64,000 bases of DNA from JALENY01 sp036310185 (GTDB lineage: Bacteria > Bacillota > Clostridia > Lachnospirales > Lachnospiraceae): positions 62,001 through 126,000 of the forward strand of contig JAXJSH010000070.1 of assembly GCA_036310185.1 (NCBI GenBank), in the 5' to 3' direction. Both the position numbers and the translations under genes were made by a program. Below the pieces are notes generated by a model. That model was not told where the DNA came from and did not search any database. It saw nothing but the letters and a program-made list of their open reading frames with translations. Every line of letters starts with the position of its first letter. The first letter of the stretch is position 1. Positions 8,107-16,634 of this stretch are shown here, one piece after another.

Positions 8107-8466
8107 CTACAGAACATTCTTCGTGGCTACAATATCCACTCCCGTATCCGCCACATTGGCCAGCACAACATCGCCAATGTGCACCGGAGCCGGAACCACG
8201 ATTCCCTTCAGTGCTTTCACACAATCAAAAATCTTTCCTTTCGGAATATCCTCTTTTGTCTTAACGGACACCATATCCGCACTTCCGCCTGTCACCCGAA
8301 CAGTGGACGTAACGATTCTTGTGGGGTTCGTCACTTCTTTTTCGGCATATATCTTACCGCGTTTACAGGTATTTCCGGTTACCTTTACCACTGCAGTTCC
8401 ATCCATTTCGACAGTCAGAGGACAGCCCATCGGGCAGCTGATACAGGTCAAATTTCTAACTTCCAT
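8107..8466 (-). CDS. DUF1667 protein, probable small iron-sulfur partner of the glycerol oxidoreductases
   Basis: 119 residues with an N-terminal CISCPMGC (C-x2-C-x3-C) and a fourth cysteine in GNTCKRGKIYA, a likely cluster or metal site. Proteins of this family are typically encoded beside GlpA-like and FAD/NAD-dependent oxidoreductases, exactly as here. GAGGAGG precedes ATG 8466, two bases after the upstream gene's stop. It may substitute for the iron-sulfur GlpC subunit of anaerobic glycerol-3-phosphate dehydrogenase; that role is an inference from context. Confidence 0.85.
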   Translation of the reverse strand: MEVRNLTCISCPMGCPLTVEMDGTAVVKVTGNTCKRGKIYAEKEVTNPTRIVTSTVRVTGGSADMVSVKTKEDIPKGKIFDCVKALKGIVVPAPVHIGDVVLANVADTGVDIVATKNVL

Positions 8467-8468
8467 CT

Positions 8469-9737
8469 TTACGCCTCCTCTATCTTAACGGTAATGTTTT
8501 TCAGTTCCGGATAACTCAGCAGCTGCTCTTTTGTAAGCTTGATTTCCTCCATCTCGCCCGGAGCAACTACCTGACGTTTTTTATGGATCACTCTCTCTTC
8601 ATCAAAGTATGCGCTCACATAGCAGTTCTTATACACACCGCCCACGCGGAAACGCACGGTCAGATTTTCATCCATACGCGCCACATTGATGGTTCCCGGA
8701 ACGGTATAGCGAACCCCTTCTACTGCACTGATTTTGATGACTTCCTGATCTTCTGACTTCTGTGCACCGTCTTTTACATAAGCCGCCGCATTCTTTCCTG
8801 CCGCAGCCGCCTCCTCGGAAACAAAATCCACCAGATCATGTACATGAAGTACATTACCACAGGCAAATACGCCCTCAATACTTGTCTCGAGGCTTTCGTT
8901 TACCTTCGGTCCGGAAGTAACCGGATTCATCTCAACACCCATACCATTTGAAAGCTCATTTTCCGGAATCAGACCTACGGAAAGGAGCAGCGTATCACAG
9001 GAATAAAATTCCTCGGTTCCCGGAATTGGTTTTCCCCTGTTATCCACTTCTGCCAACGTGATTCCTTCCACGCGCTCTTTTCCTTTAATATCTACAACCG
9101 TGTGACTGAGCTTCAGCGGAATGCCGTAATCATCCAGACACTGTACAATGTTTCGCTTCAGACCGCCTGAATAGGGCATCAGTTCCGCAACTACTTTGAC
9201 TTTTGCTCCTTCAAATGTCATTCTTCGTGCCATAATCAATCCGATATCACCGGATCCAAGGATGACAACTTCTCTGCCCGGCATATATCCTTCCATGTTT
9301 ACCAGTCTCTGTGCCGTACCTGCGGAAAAAATGCCTGCCGGACGATAACCCGGAATATTCAGGGCACCTCTGGACCGCTCGCGGCATCCCATCGCCAGGA
9401 CAATGGCCTTTGCCTGAATCTCAAACAAACCTTCTTCCCGGTTCATGGCGGTCACCACTTTTTCCGGGCTGATGTCCATAACCATCGTATTGAGTTTATA
9501 CTCAATATTCAATTCTTTTACCTGATCGATAAATCTTCCTGCATACTCCGGTCCGGTCAATTCTTCTTTGAATGTGTGCAGACCGAACCCATTGTGAATA
9601 CACTGGTTCAAAATGCCGCCAAGTTCTTTATCTCTTTCCAGTATCAAAATACTGTCTATGCCGTTTTTTCTGGCTGAAACAGCTGCCGAGAGGCCCGCCG
9701 GTCCACCGCCAATTATTACGATATCATACGCTTTCAT
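8469..9737 (-). CDS. FAD/NAD-dependent oxidoreductase (GlpB-position subunit)
   Basis: 422-residue pyridine-nucleotide-type flavoprotein. It opens MKAYDIVIIGGGPAGLSAA with a Rossmann FAD site, has a second nucleotide site near REVVILGSGDIGLIMARR, and the FAD-closing VFACGNVLHVHDLVDFVSEE. The start is taken at ATG 9737, just after GGGGGCG, rather than the upstream in-frame codon at 9779, which would overlap the preceding gene. Together with the GlpA-like protein upstream and the DUF1667 protein downstream it probably forms a glycerol-3-phosphate oxidising complex passing electrons to NAD or another carrier. Confidence 0.88.
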   Translation of the reverse strand: MKAYDIVIIGGGPAGLSAAVSARKNGIDSILILERDKELGGILNQCIHNGFGLHTFKEELTGPEYAGRFIDQVKELNIEYKLNTMVMDISPEKVVTAMNREEGLFEIQAKAIVLAMGCRERSRGALNIPGYRPAGIFSAGTAQRLVNMEGYMPGREVVILGSGDIGLIMARRMTFEGAKVKVVAELMPYSGGLKRNIVQCLDDYGIPLKLSHTVVDIKGKERVEGITLAEVDNRGKPIPGTEEFYSCDTLLLSVGLIPENELSNGMGVEMNPVTSGPKVNESLETSIEGVFACGNVLHVHDLVDFVSEEAAAAGKNAAAYVKDGAQKSEDQEVIKISAVEGVRYTVPGTINVARMDENLTVRFRVGGVYKNCYVSAYFDEERVIHKKRQVVAPGEMEEIKLTKEQLLSYPELKNITVKIEEA

Positions 9738-9753
9738 TCCGACGCCCCCTTTT

Positions 9754-11196
9754 TTATAATGTATCTTTGTTTGTTCCAACTACGATTCTGGAATCTCCGC
9801 CTGACTTTGTAATGTCAAACATGCTCATATTACATTCGCGGGCAAGAATTTCCATGGTTCTTGGGGAACAAAATCCTGACTGACAGCGTCCCATTCCTGC
9901 TCTGGTTCTTCGCTTTACGCCATCCAGAGATCTGGCACCAAGGGGACGTCTGATTGCATCTATGATCTCACCTTCGGTTATCATTTCACAGCGGCAGATA
10001 ATATTGCCGTATGCCGGATTTTCTTTGATGAGAGCAATACGCTCTTCTTTTGTCAGTTCTTCCGGATTCAGAATCCCTTTTCTTGTGGCAATAAAGTCTT
10101 CCTTTTCTTCCAGCCCCATTTTTTCTTTCAGGATATCCGCAACCATCACACCGATCGCAGGCGCACTGGAAAGACCCGGAGACTCGATTCCCGCACAGTC
10201 GATAAATCCTTTTGCATCCTCAACCTCTTCAATGATAAACTCATGTCCGTCTTCGTGAGCACGGAGTCCTGCAAAGGAAGTAATAACCTGTCTCATCGGA
10301 ATATTTTTCACACTCATTCCGGATTTGGAAATGACCTGATCCAGACCTTCTCTTGTGGTATTGGTTCCTTCTCTGTCTTCAACGTCGATAGCAGTTGGTC
10401 CCACAAGCAGATTTCCATGTACGGTAGGCGTTACCAGAATGCCCTTTCCGTATTTGCCCGGAAGCGCGAAAATGGTTCTGCTCACGTGTTTTCCTGCACT
10501 CTTATCCAGCAGACAGTAATCTCCTCTTCTTGGGGTAATATGTATCTTTTTTTCACTGACCATATTGTGGAATACATCTGCGTATACACCAGCCGCATTT
10601 ACGACGTATTTTGCAGTATAGATTCCTTTGCCTGTGTGCAGTTCAAATCCTTCTTCCAGTTTTCTGATTTCCTGGACTTCTGTGTTGAACCTGAATTCCA
10701 CACCGTTTGCATATGCATTTTCCGCAAAAGCGATATTCATGTGAAACGGACACACGATACCGGCTGTATGTGCGTACAGAGCAGCAACCACTTCATCGGA
10801 AACATTCGGTTCCATTTCCAGAACTTCTTCCCTGCCGATAATCCGGAGATCTTTTACTCCATTTGCAACGCCGCGCTCATAAAGGGCCTGCAGATTCGGC
10901 ATATCACTTTCATTTAAACAGATAACCAGCGAACCGCATCTTTTGAACGGAAAATCCAGTTCTTTTGAAAGTTCTTCCATCATCTCATTGCCGCGCACAT
11001 TTAATTTCGCCATCAGAGACCCTTCCGCCGCGTCATAACCGGCATGGACAATGGCACTGTTTGCTTTTGATGTTCCGCAGCATACATCTTCTTCTTTTTC
11101 GATCACACAGGCTTTTACCTTATAGCGGGATAATTCCCTTGCGGAAGCCGCGCCCGACACTCCTGCGCCGATTATAATTACATCATAATCAAACAT
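9754..11196 (-). CDS. glpA: GlpA-like FAD-dependent glycerol-3-phosphate dehydrogenase with BFD-type cluster domain
   Basis: 480 residues. An N-terminal DAO-type FAD fold (DVIIIGAGVSGAASARELS) covers about 1-370. A C-terminal [2Fe-2S] BFD-like domain has IICRCEMITEGEI and GMGRCQSGFCSPR. This layout matches anaerobic GlpA, which oxidises glycerol-3-phosphate to dihydroxyacetone phosphate. It follows glpK and glpF, which supply the substrate. GGAG lies about ten bases upstream of ATG 11196. An L-2-hydroxyacid oxidase is a less likely alternative because of the glp context. Confidence 0.88.
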   Translation of the reverse strand: MFDYDVIIIGAGVSGAASARELSRYKVKACVIEKEEDVCCGTSKANSAIVHAGYDAAEGSLMAKLNVRGNEMMEELSKELDFPFKRCGSLVICLNESDMPNLQALYERGVANGVKDLRIIGREEVLEMEPNVSDEVVAALYAHTAGIVCPFHMNIAFAENAYANGVEFRFNTEVQEIRKLEEGFELHTGKGIYTAKYVVNAAGVYADVFHNMVSEKKIHITPRRGDYCLLDKSAGKHVSRTIFALPGKYGKGILVTPTVHGNLLVGPTAIDVEDREGTNTTREGLDQVISKSGMSVKNIPMRQVITSFAGLRAHEDGHEFIIEEVEDAKGFIDCAGIESPGLSSAPAIGVMVADILKEKMGLEEKEDFIATRKGILNPEELTKEERIALIKENPAYGNIICRCEMITEGEIIDAIRRPLGARSLDGVKRRTRAGMGRCQSGFCSPRTMEILARECNMSMFDITKSGGDSRIVVGTNKDTL

Positions 11197-11227
11197 CTTT
11201 TCTTTCTCCTTTTTATGTCTCTGTCAC

Positions 11228-11279
11228 AAAGAGCCCAGCAAATCATCGCATGTATAAATGCGGTATTGCCAGGCTCTTT
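11228..11279 (-). terminator. Long hairpin between glpF and glpA, weak terminator or processing site
   Basis: Arms AAAGAGCC (11228-11235) and GGCTCTTT (11272-11279) enclose further pairing around ATGCG/CGCAT. The U-tract is short, so it may attenuate or stabilise the message rather than end it. Confidence 0.5.
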
Positions 11280-11319
11280 ATTCACGCAATCACATATTCA
11301 GTTTTACAGGTCTGATCTT

Positions 11320-12036
11320 TTACCACGGAATCGCTCCGTATAACAATACAGCTGCAATGGCACCAAGCACCGGGCCTACTAAAGTAACGATGGCATATTT
11401 CCAGTTTGAACTTCCCTTTCCTTTGATCGGAAGGACTGCATGTGCCAGACGAGGTCCGATGTCACGGGCCGGATTGATGGCATAACCGGTCAGACCGCCA
11501 AGAGACATACCGATGGATACGATGATTCCGAATACAACAAATTTATCAAGACCGCCTGCGATACCAGGAACGTTGGCGATACCTTTGATTGCAAATACAA
11601 GCACAAAAGTTCCCACTGCTTCACTTAAAATATTAAGCGGCATATTCGGGATAGACGGAGCGGTGGAAAATACACCGAGTTTTGTTCCCGGATCTTCGGT
11701 TGCATCGAACTGGCCCTTGAAGAGCAGATATACCAGACATGCCCCTACAAATGCACCTGCAAACTGGGCGATTATATAACCCGGAACCTGTGACCATGCA
11801 AAACTTCCCTCAATTGCCAGCGCAAGGGTAAGCGCCGGGTTAAAGGATGCACCGGAAGCCGCACCAAAAATACATGCCGGAACCATAACTGCAAGACCCC
11901 ATGCCAATGTGATCTGGATTGATCCTGCGCCCTTCATACCTGATTTATTCAGGGTTACGTTAGCTACTACGCCATCACCTAAGAGAATCAACATCATTGT
12001 TCCCAAAAATTCTGCTATATATGGTAACATAAACAA
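11320..12036 (-). CDS. glpF: Glycerol facilitator, MIP/aquaporin family
   Basis: Membrane channel for glycerol entry. The 238 residues carry six hydrophobic segments and both pore motifs: SFNPALTLA in the first half and AINPARDIGPR in the second. The Asp after NPAR is typical of glycerol facilitators rather than strict water channels. AGGAGG precedes ATG 12036. It lies between glpK and the GlpA-like gene, so uptake, phosphorylation and oxidation of glycerol are encoded in order. Confidence 0.95.
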   Translation of the reverse strand: MFMLPYIAEFLGTMMLILLGDGVVANVTLNKSGMKGAGSIQITLAWGLAVMVPACIFGAASGASFNPALTLALAIEGSFAWSQVPGYIIAQFAGAFVGACLVYLLFKGQFDATEDPGTKLGVFSTAPSIPNMPLNILSEAVGTFVLVFAIKGIANVPGIAGGLDKFVVFGIIVSIGMSLGGLTGYAINPARDIGPRLAHAVLPIKGKGSSNWKYAIVTLVGPVLGAIAAVLLYGAIPW

Positions 12037-12115
12037 TTCCTCCTGTTTAAATATTTGAAAATACGAGCACTATTCCTGCCCCTGTACGGAACGCAGTCAT
12101 TCTGCATTTTCACGA

Positions 12116-13612
12116 TCAGTCTTCTTTTGCCCAACCGTAAGCATATTTAACCGCTTTATTCCAGCCTTTGATTCTCTTTGCTCTGTCTTCTTCCGTGATA
12201 GACGGAGTAAAGGTCTTATCAATAGCCCAGTTTTTGATTACATCTTCTTTGCTTGCCCAGTATCCAACTGCAAGCCCTGCCAGATATGCAGCTCCCATGG
12301 CTGTTGTCTCTACACACTGGGGACGGTTAACCGGAGCATTAATGATATCGGCCTGTGTCTGCATCAGGAAATCGTTGGCACTTGCGCCGCCGTCTACCTT
12401 CAGGGCAGCCAGTTCGATTCCGGAATCTGCTTTCATGGCTTCCAGTACGTCATTTACCTGATATGCCAGAGATTCCAGTGTTGCACGGATAATATGATAT
12501 TTGTTAACACCACGGGTAATGCCCACGATCGTTCCTCTTGCATACTGATCCCAGTGCGGAGCACCAAGTCCGGTAAATGCCGGCACCACATAACATCCGT
12601 TGGTGTCTTTTACTTTCTTGGCCATATATTCGGAATCCGGTGAAGAATCAATGATTCTCATCTCATCACGCAGCCACTGTACAGCCGCACCCGCTACGAA
12701 GATAGAACCTTCCAGCGCATATTCCACTTTTCCATCAAGTCCCCATGCAATGGTGGTTACCAGGCCATTCTTGGAGAATACCGGTTTTTCGCCTGTATTC
12801 ATAAGCAGGAAACATCCGGTTCCATATGTATTTTTTGCTTCACCCGGTGTGAAACAGGTCTGTCCAAAGAGAGCTGCCTGCTGGTCACCTGCAGCACCTG
12901 CGATCGGGATCGGACCGCCCAGGAAGGACGGATCGGATAATCCATATACACAGCTGGATGGTTTTGCTTCCGGAAGCATGGATTTCGGAATATTCAGTTC
13001 AGCCAGGATCTCGTCATCCCACTCAAGAGTATTGATATTGAACAGCATGGTTCGGGATGCATTGGAATAATCGGTTACATGAACCGCTCCTTTTGTCAGT
13101 TTCCAGATCAGCCATGTTTCTACGGTACCAAACAACAATTCTCCATTTTCCGCTTTTTCCCTTGCACCTTCCACATTGTCAAGGATCCATTTGATCTTTG
13201 TTCCGGAAAAATATGCATCAATAACAAGCCCTGTTTTTTCTCTGAATTTGTCTGTGAGTCCTTTTTCTTTCAGGGAATCACAGTATTCGGATGTTCTTCT
13301 GCACTGCCATACGATTGCATGGTATACAGGAATTCCGGTGTTTTTGTCCCAGACAATTGCTGTTTCTCGCTGATTGGTAATACCGATTGCGGCAATGTCG
13401 TCTGCTGTTGCCCCGATCATATTCATTGCTTCAACAGCTACACCCAGCTGGCTTGCCCAGATCTCATCCGCATCATGCTCAACCCAGCCCGGCTGCGGGA
13501 AATACTGTGTGAATTCTCTCTGTGCCACACTGCACATTTCGCCCTTTTCATTAAAGAGAATACACCGGTTGCTGGTGGTACCCGCATCCAACGCCATTAC
13601 ATACTTTGCCAT
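12116..13612 (-). CDS. glpK: Glycerol kinase
   Basis: Phosphorylates glycerol to sn-glycerol-3-phosphate with ATP, trapping it in the cell. The 498-residue FGGY-family protein starts MAKYVMALDAGTTSNRCILF and has GITNQRET, the substrate region FSGTKIKWILDN, and the ATP-site KVDGGASANDFLMQ. The start is ATG 13612 with AAGGAGG upstream; in-frame extension to 13747 would run through the leader terminator. First gene of the glycerol operon; expression is probably controlled by the leader hairpin at 13648-13697. Confidence 0.97.
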   Translation of the reverse strand: MAKYVMALDAGTTSNRCILFNEKGEMCSVAQREFTQYFPQPGWVEHDADEIWASQLGVAVEAMNMIGATADDIAAIGITNQRETAIVWDKNTGIPVYHAIVWQCRRTSEYCDSLKEKGLTDKFREKTGLVIDAYFSGTKIKWILDNVEGAREKAENGELLFGTVETWLIWKLTKGAVHVTDYSNASRTMLFNINTLEWDDEILAELNIPKSMLPEAKPSSCVYGLSDPSFLGGPIPIAGAAGDQQAALFGQTCFTPGEAKNTYGTGCFLLMNTGEKPVFSKNGLVTTIAWGLDGKVEYALEGSIFVAGAAVQWLRDEMRIIDSSPDSEYMAKKVKDTNGCYVVPAFTGLGAPHWDQYARGTIVGITRGVNKYHIIRATLESLAYQVNDVLEAMKADSGIELAALKVDGGASANDFLMQTQADIINAPVNRPQCVETTAMGAAYLAGLAVGYWASKEDVIKNWAIDKTFTPSITEEDRAKRIKGWNKAVKYAYGWAKED

Positions 13613-13647
13613 AATCAAATCCTCCTTTTTCTTATAATTGGAAGAGT

Positions 13648-13697
13648 AAAAAAAGAGCGCATTACAAAGCAACATCTCTGCTGTTGTTATCCGCTCT
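13648..13697 (-). terminator. Leader terminator (attenuator) upstream of glpK
   Basis: Between the promoter and the gene, minus-strand arms AGAGCG (13692-13697 read in reverse) and CGCTCT (13654-13659) enclose an inner stem AACAACA/TGTTGCT and are followed by seven T. It ends about 36 bases before the glpK ATG. A complete intrinsic terminator inside a leader implies conditional read-through. GlpP antitermination is the known mechanism for Bacillus glp leaders; glpP itself is not in the window. Confidence 0.75.
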
Positions 13698-13730
13698 CCT
13701 TTACCTTCACTAATTTCTTGACCTGTAAAA

Positions 13731-13759
13731 ATCATATCATAATGCACAAGAAATTACAA
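13731..13759 (-). promoter_or_regulatory. Sigma-A promoter of the glycerol operon
   Basis: Minus strand TTGTAA (13754-13759), a 17-base spacer and TATGAT (13731-13736), about 30 bases before the leader terminator. Confidence 0.7.
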
Positions 13760-13813
13760 TATTCATTTGTTTTTTCATATATTATGCACATACTCGTATA
13801 TTCTTCTTGTGCA
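13743..13813. repeat. Spaced perfect inverted repeat at the glpK promoter
   Basis: TGCACAAGAA (13743-13752) and TTCTTGTGCA (13804-13813) are perfect complements separated by 51 bases. One copy lies inside the -35/-10 spacer of the glpK promoter, and the other about six helical turns upstream. This looks like a pair of operator half-sites for an unknown regulator. Confidence 0.45.
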
Positions 13814-13852
13814 CTATGTATATTTTGTTTATTTTTTAACATTCCTATTTGG

Positions 13853-14506
13853 TTATTTTTTTATCAATCTTAAAACCTCTTCCATATCTTTCTGACCAAC
13901 GTAAACATCTTCATCATTCACAATAACCACCGGCACACGTTCTATTTTATATCGCTCCACCAAATCTTTATAAAGTGTGGCATCAATCATTTCTGCCTCA
14001 ATATTTTCGTTCAGGGAGGCAATTCTCTGACAGGCTGCAACCACCTTCGGGCAATGATGACAGGCCAGTGATACACATATTTTAATATTTGTCTTTTTAT
14101 CCAGCTTCTGAATCTTTTTTAAGGTCCATCTGCTGATTTCCTGTCCTGGTCCGGCAAGATTATAGATAGCCAGAACAAAGGAATTAATCTCCTGCCCTCC
14201 GGGCACTCCATGAAAAGCAACACCGCAATACCGCCCATCTTTGTACATAGCCACTGCCGGAAGATAGGTCTGATCCAATTCCGGAACCTCAGTTCCTTCC
14301 GACGCATCATAGACTTCCAGGTGTATTTTTTCATTTAATGCAGCAACAGCAGCAAGGAATTCCGCCATCTCTTTCCCCTTGGCATCATTCATATCCACAA
14401 CGGATTTCAGAATCATATCCTCTGTCAGTTTTGCAAAAATCCCGGACAGTTCACTTTTCAGTTTATCATTGACCAATGGACTTTCCGCCTTAATGTTTTC
14501 GATCAT
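13853..14506 (-). CDS. AhpF N-terminal-domain-like disulfide reductase
   Basis: 217 residues corresponding to the double thioredoxin-fold N-terminal domain of AhpF, without the flavoprotein half. The active CHHC lies in VSLACHHCPKVVAACQ and the cis-Pro region is ERVPVVIVND. The start is ATG 14506 with GGAGGG upstream; an in-frame extension to 14587 would overlap ahpC. It lies 11 bases after ahpC, so it probably shuttles electrons from a thioredoxin-reductase-like enzyme to AhpC. The reductase partner is not in this operon. Confidence 0.85.
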   Translation of the reverse strand: MIENIKAESPLVNDKLKSELSGIFAKLTEDMILKSVVDMNDAKGKEMAEFLAAVAALNEKIHLEVYDASEGTEVPELDQTYLPAVAMYKDGRYCGVAFHGVPGGQEINSFVLAIYNLAGPGQEISRWTLKKIQKLDKKTNIKICVSLACHHCPKVVAACQRIASLNENIEAEMIDATLYKDLVERYKIERVPVVIVNDEDVYVGQKDMEEVLRLIKK

Positions 14507-14517
14507 CCGAATCCCTC

Positions 14518-15084
14518 CTACAGCATACCCACAAGATCCAGACTTGGCATTAATGTGTCTTCGCCCGGTCTCCATTTCGCCGGACACACCTGATCTCCGT
14601 GGGTTTCCACGAACTGAGCAGCCTGAACCTTTCTAAGAAGTTCTTCTGCATTTCTTCCGATTCCCATATCGTGAATCTCATAAGCCTTAATTTTTCCCTC
14701 CGGATTCACAATAAACGTACCGCGAAGTGCCTGTCCCTCCTCTTCTACCAGCACGCCAAAGAAACGGGCCAGTTTTCCAGCCGGATCACCCAACATGGGA
14801 TAAGGTATTCTTCTGATCGTCTCAGATGCATCTGCCCAGGCCTTGTGAACAAAATGTGTATCTTCTGATACGGAATAAATCTCACAGTCAGCAGCTTCAA
14901 ATTCCTCGTAAAAATCAGCCAGATCCCCCAGTTCTGTGGGACAGACAAACGTAAAATCCGCAGGATAAAAGAAAAATACGGACCAGTGGCCCAGAATATC
15001 TTCCTTTGTCACTTCAATAAACGCGCCTCTGTGATACGCCTGCACTTTGAAATCTTCTACCTCTCTGTTGATTAAGCTGCACAT
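14518..15084 (-). CDS. ahpC: Alkyl hydroperoxide reductase C, typical 2-Cys peroxiredoxin
   Basis: Reduces hydrogen peroxide and organic hydroperoxides. The peroxidatic Cys is in DFTFVCPTELGDL and the resolving Cys in HGDQVCPAKWRPG. The 188-residue length is normal for AhpC. The start is set at ATG 15084 (MCSLINREVEDF), since GGACGAGG lies eight bases upstream; GTG 15093 would overlap that site. It is the middle gene of a three-gene operon with a small membrane protein upstream and an AhpF-domain protein downstream. Confidence 0.95.
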   Translation of the reverse strand: MCSLINREVEDFKVQAYHRGAFIEVTKEDILGHWSVFFFYPADFTFVCPTELGDLADFYEEFEAADCEIYSVSEDTHFVHKAWADASETIRRIPYPMLGDPAGKLARFFGVLVEEEGQALRGTFIVNPEGKIKAYEIHDMGIGRNAEELLRKVQAAQFVETHGDQVCPAKWRPGEDTLMPSLDLVGML

Positions 15085-15103
15085 TTTCATCACCTCGTCC
15101 TTT

Positions 15104-15400
15104 TTATTTTAATTCATTCTCATGGCCGCGCTCTGCGGAAGCTTTTTCCGCATCACCATATTCACCCTCGTTTTTTCCGGAATTCTCATCGCTGCGATTT
15201 TTATACAGACCAATAAGACTGCTGACCACAAAAAATCCACCGATGACAACGAAAAGGACAGAAAATATCCCCAGAATCACCGGATTGGCTCCGGTCTCTT
15301 CGTTTACATATCCCATAACCAGTTTTACTCCCAGATACGCAACATATGCACCTACTGCGATTCTTAAATAGTACGAAGAATTTGTATTTTTATCCTCCAC
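15104..15400 (-). CDS. Small membrane protein of unknown function, first gene of the ahpC operon
   Basis: 98 residues with two hydrophobic helices (about 13-30 and 41-66), a short loop between them and a charged, Glu/Asn-rich tail. No family recognised. The start is GTG 15400 with AAAGGAG seven bases upstream. It is 19 bases from ahpC and shares its promoter, so a role in peroxide or envelope stress is possible but unproven. Confidence 0.75.
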   Translation of the reverse strand: MEDKNTNSSYYLRIAVGAYVAYLGVKLVMGYVNEETGANPVILGIFSVLFVVIGGFFVVSSLIGLYKNRSDENSGKNEGEYGDAEKASAERGHENELK

Positions 15401-15435
15401 GATCCTACTCCTTTTCTTTCGTTCCTGTTATCTCA

Positions 15436-15464
15436 AGTTTAACATATCGCATACATTCCCACAA
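15436..15464 (-). promoter_or_regulatory. Promoter of the small membrane protein-ahpC operon
   Basis: Minus strand TTGTGG (15459-15464), a 17-base spacer and TAAACT (15436-15441). I see no clear PerR box. Confidence 0.6.
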
Positions 15465-15510
15465 GCCAAAAGACCTTCTCCTCTTTTGTACAATTTTTCT
15501 CTATGACACA

Positions 15511-15550
15511 AAAACAGCGATCCGAGTACTTCTGCTCCAATCGCTGTTTT
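15511..15550 (-). terminator. Terminator of the maltodextrin operon
   Basis: Perfect arms AAAACAGCGAT (15511-15521) and ATCGCTGTTTT (15540-15550). On the minus strand the stem ends in TTTTTGTG. It lies 29 bases after the malR stop. Confidence 0.85.
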
Positions 15551-15579
15551 CATCTTTTATACTGAACTTTCATATCCAG

Positions 15580-16617
15580 CTATTCTTTTGTAATTCTTTT
15601 TGTGGATTCACGCTCCAGCAACTCACCTTCCAGAACTACCCGGCGATGGCCGCCGCGTTTTTTAATCTCGTCAAACAGAATTTTGATGGTTTCCTTTGCC
15701 ATTTCTTCCACAGGCTGACGCAAAGTGGTCAGCGCCGGACTGTAATAAGCACCCATCTCTATTCCATCAAAACCGATTACCGATATATCATCCGGTATGC
15801 TTTTGCCCACATCACGGATTGCTCTGCAGGCTCCGATGGCAATACGGTCTGCAATACAGTACAGCGCTGTAAACGCTTCCTGTTCCAGCAGCAGTTCCTT
15901 CGCCAGATGATAACCGGTCGCCATGTCATAATCGTCGCTCTCACCATCCATATATTTTACGAGCTTTGGATTGTAGGCAATTCCCCGATTCTCCAGTGCT
16001 TTTTTGTACCCGAGAAACCGGAGCTGTCCAATACTCTGATCATCCCTGCTGGATGTAATGATCGCGATTTTATCATGTCCAAGATCACATAAGTAATCTA
16101 CAATTTTATAGCTTTCTTTAAAATCGTCCAGAGATACCGAGGAACACCGGCTCTCTCCCTTTTCATCGTAAAGCCCAACGGTACTTAAAACAAAGGGAAC
16201 ATTCAGCTGACTGAGCTTTTCTTCTGACTGGGCAAAAGTACCGCCCAAAAATACAATCCCTTTCAGCCGTTTTTCCTTTGTCAGTTCAATCGCAATATCC
16301 AGCTCATTCTCATACTCTTCCACTCGCTGTAAAATAAAAGAACACTTCTTCTTTCGTATTTCACTCTCTATGATGTCTATCATTTCATTAAACAGGGGAT
16401 TGGTGATACCTTTGATCAATACGGCGATTGTATTCGCATCCGAACGTTTCAGATTACGGGCACTGTTATTGGGAATATAATTATTCTCCCGAATAACTTT
16501 CATAATCATTTCTTTTGTCTCCGGATTAATATCGGGATGATTATTGATCGCGCGGGATACTGTACTTACACCCACACCACTCAGACGAGCGACATCTTTT
16601 ATTGTTATATCCCCCAT
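15580..16617 (-). CDS. malR: LacI-family repressor, probable MalR
   Basis: 345 residues: an N-terminal helix-turn-helix (ITIKDVARLSGVGVSTVSR), a hinge near NNYIPNNSARNLKR, and a periplasmic-binding-like sensor domain ending in DDISVIGFDG and LTTLRQP. The start is ATG 16617, eight bases after TGAGG, rather than TTG 16626. As last gene of the malE-F-G-Q operon it most likely senses a maltodextrin and binds the paired operators at 21366-21390. Assignment to maltose rests on context. Confidence 0.9.
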   Translation of the reverse strand: MGDITIKDVARLSGVGVSTVSRAINNHPDINPETKEMIMKVIRENNYIPNNSARNLKRSDANTIAVLIKGITNPLFNEMIDIIESEIRKKKCSFILQRVEEYENELDIAIELTKEKRLKGIVFLGGTFAQSEEKLSQLNVPFVLSTVGLYDEKGESRCSSVSLDDFKESYKIVDYLCDLGHDKIAIITSSRDDQSIGQLRFLGYKKALENRGIAYNPKLVKYMDGESDDYDMATGYHLAKELLLEQEAFTALYCIADRIAIGACRAIRDVGKSIPDDISVIGFDGIEMGAYYSPALTTLRQPVEEMAKETIKILFDEIKKRGGHRRVVLEGELLERESTKRITKE

Positions 16618-16634
16618 ATCCAACACCTCAAAAA

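Noticed and set aside
7859..8488. 209-codon plus-strand ORF with Phe/Val/Ser repeats
   Set aside because: Shadow of the Cys-repeat peptide and DUF1667 genes; its repeats come from the minus-strand units.
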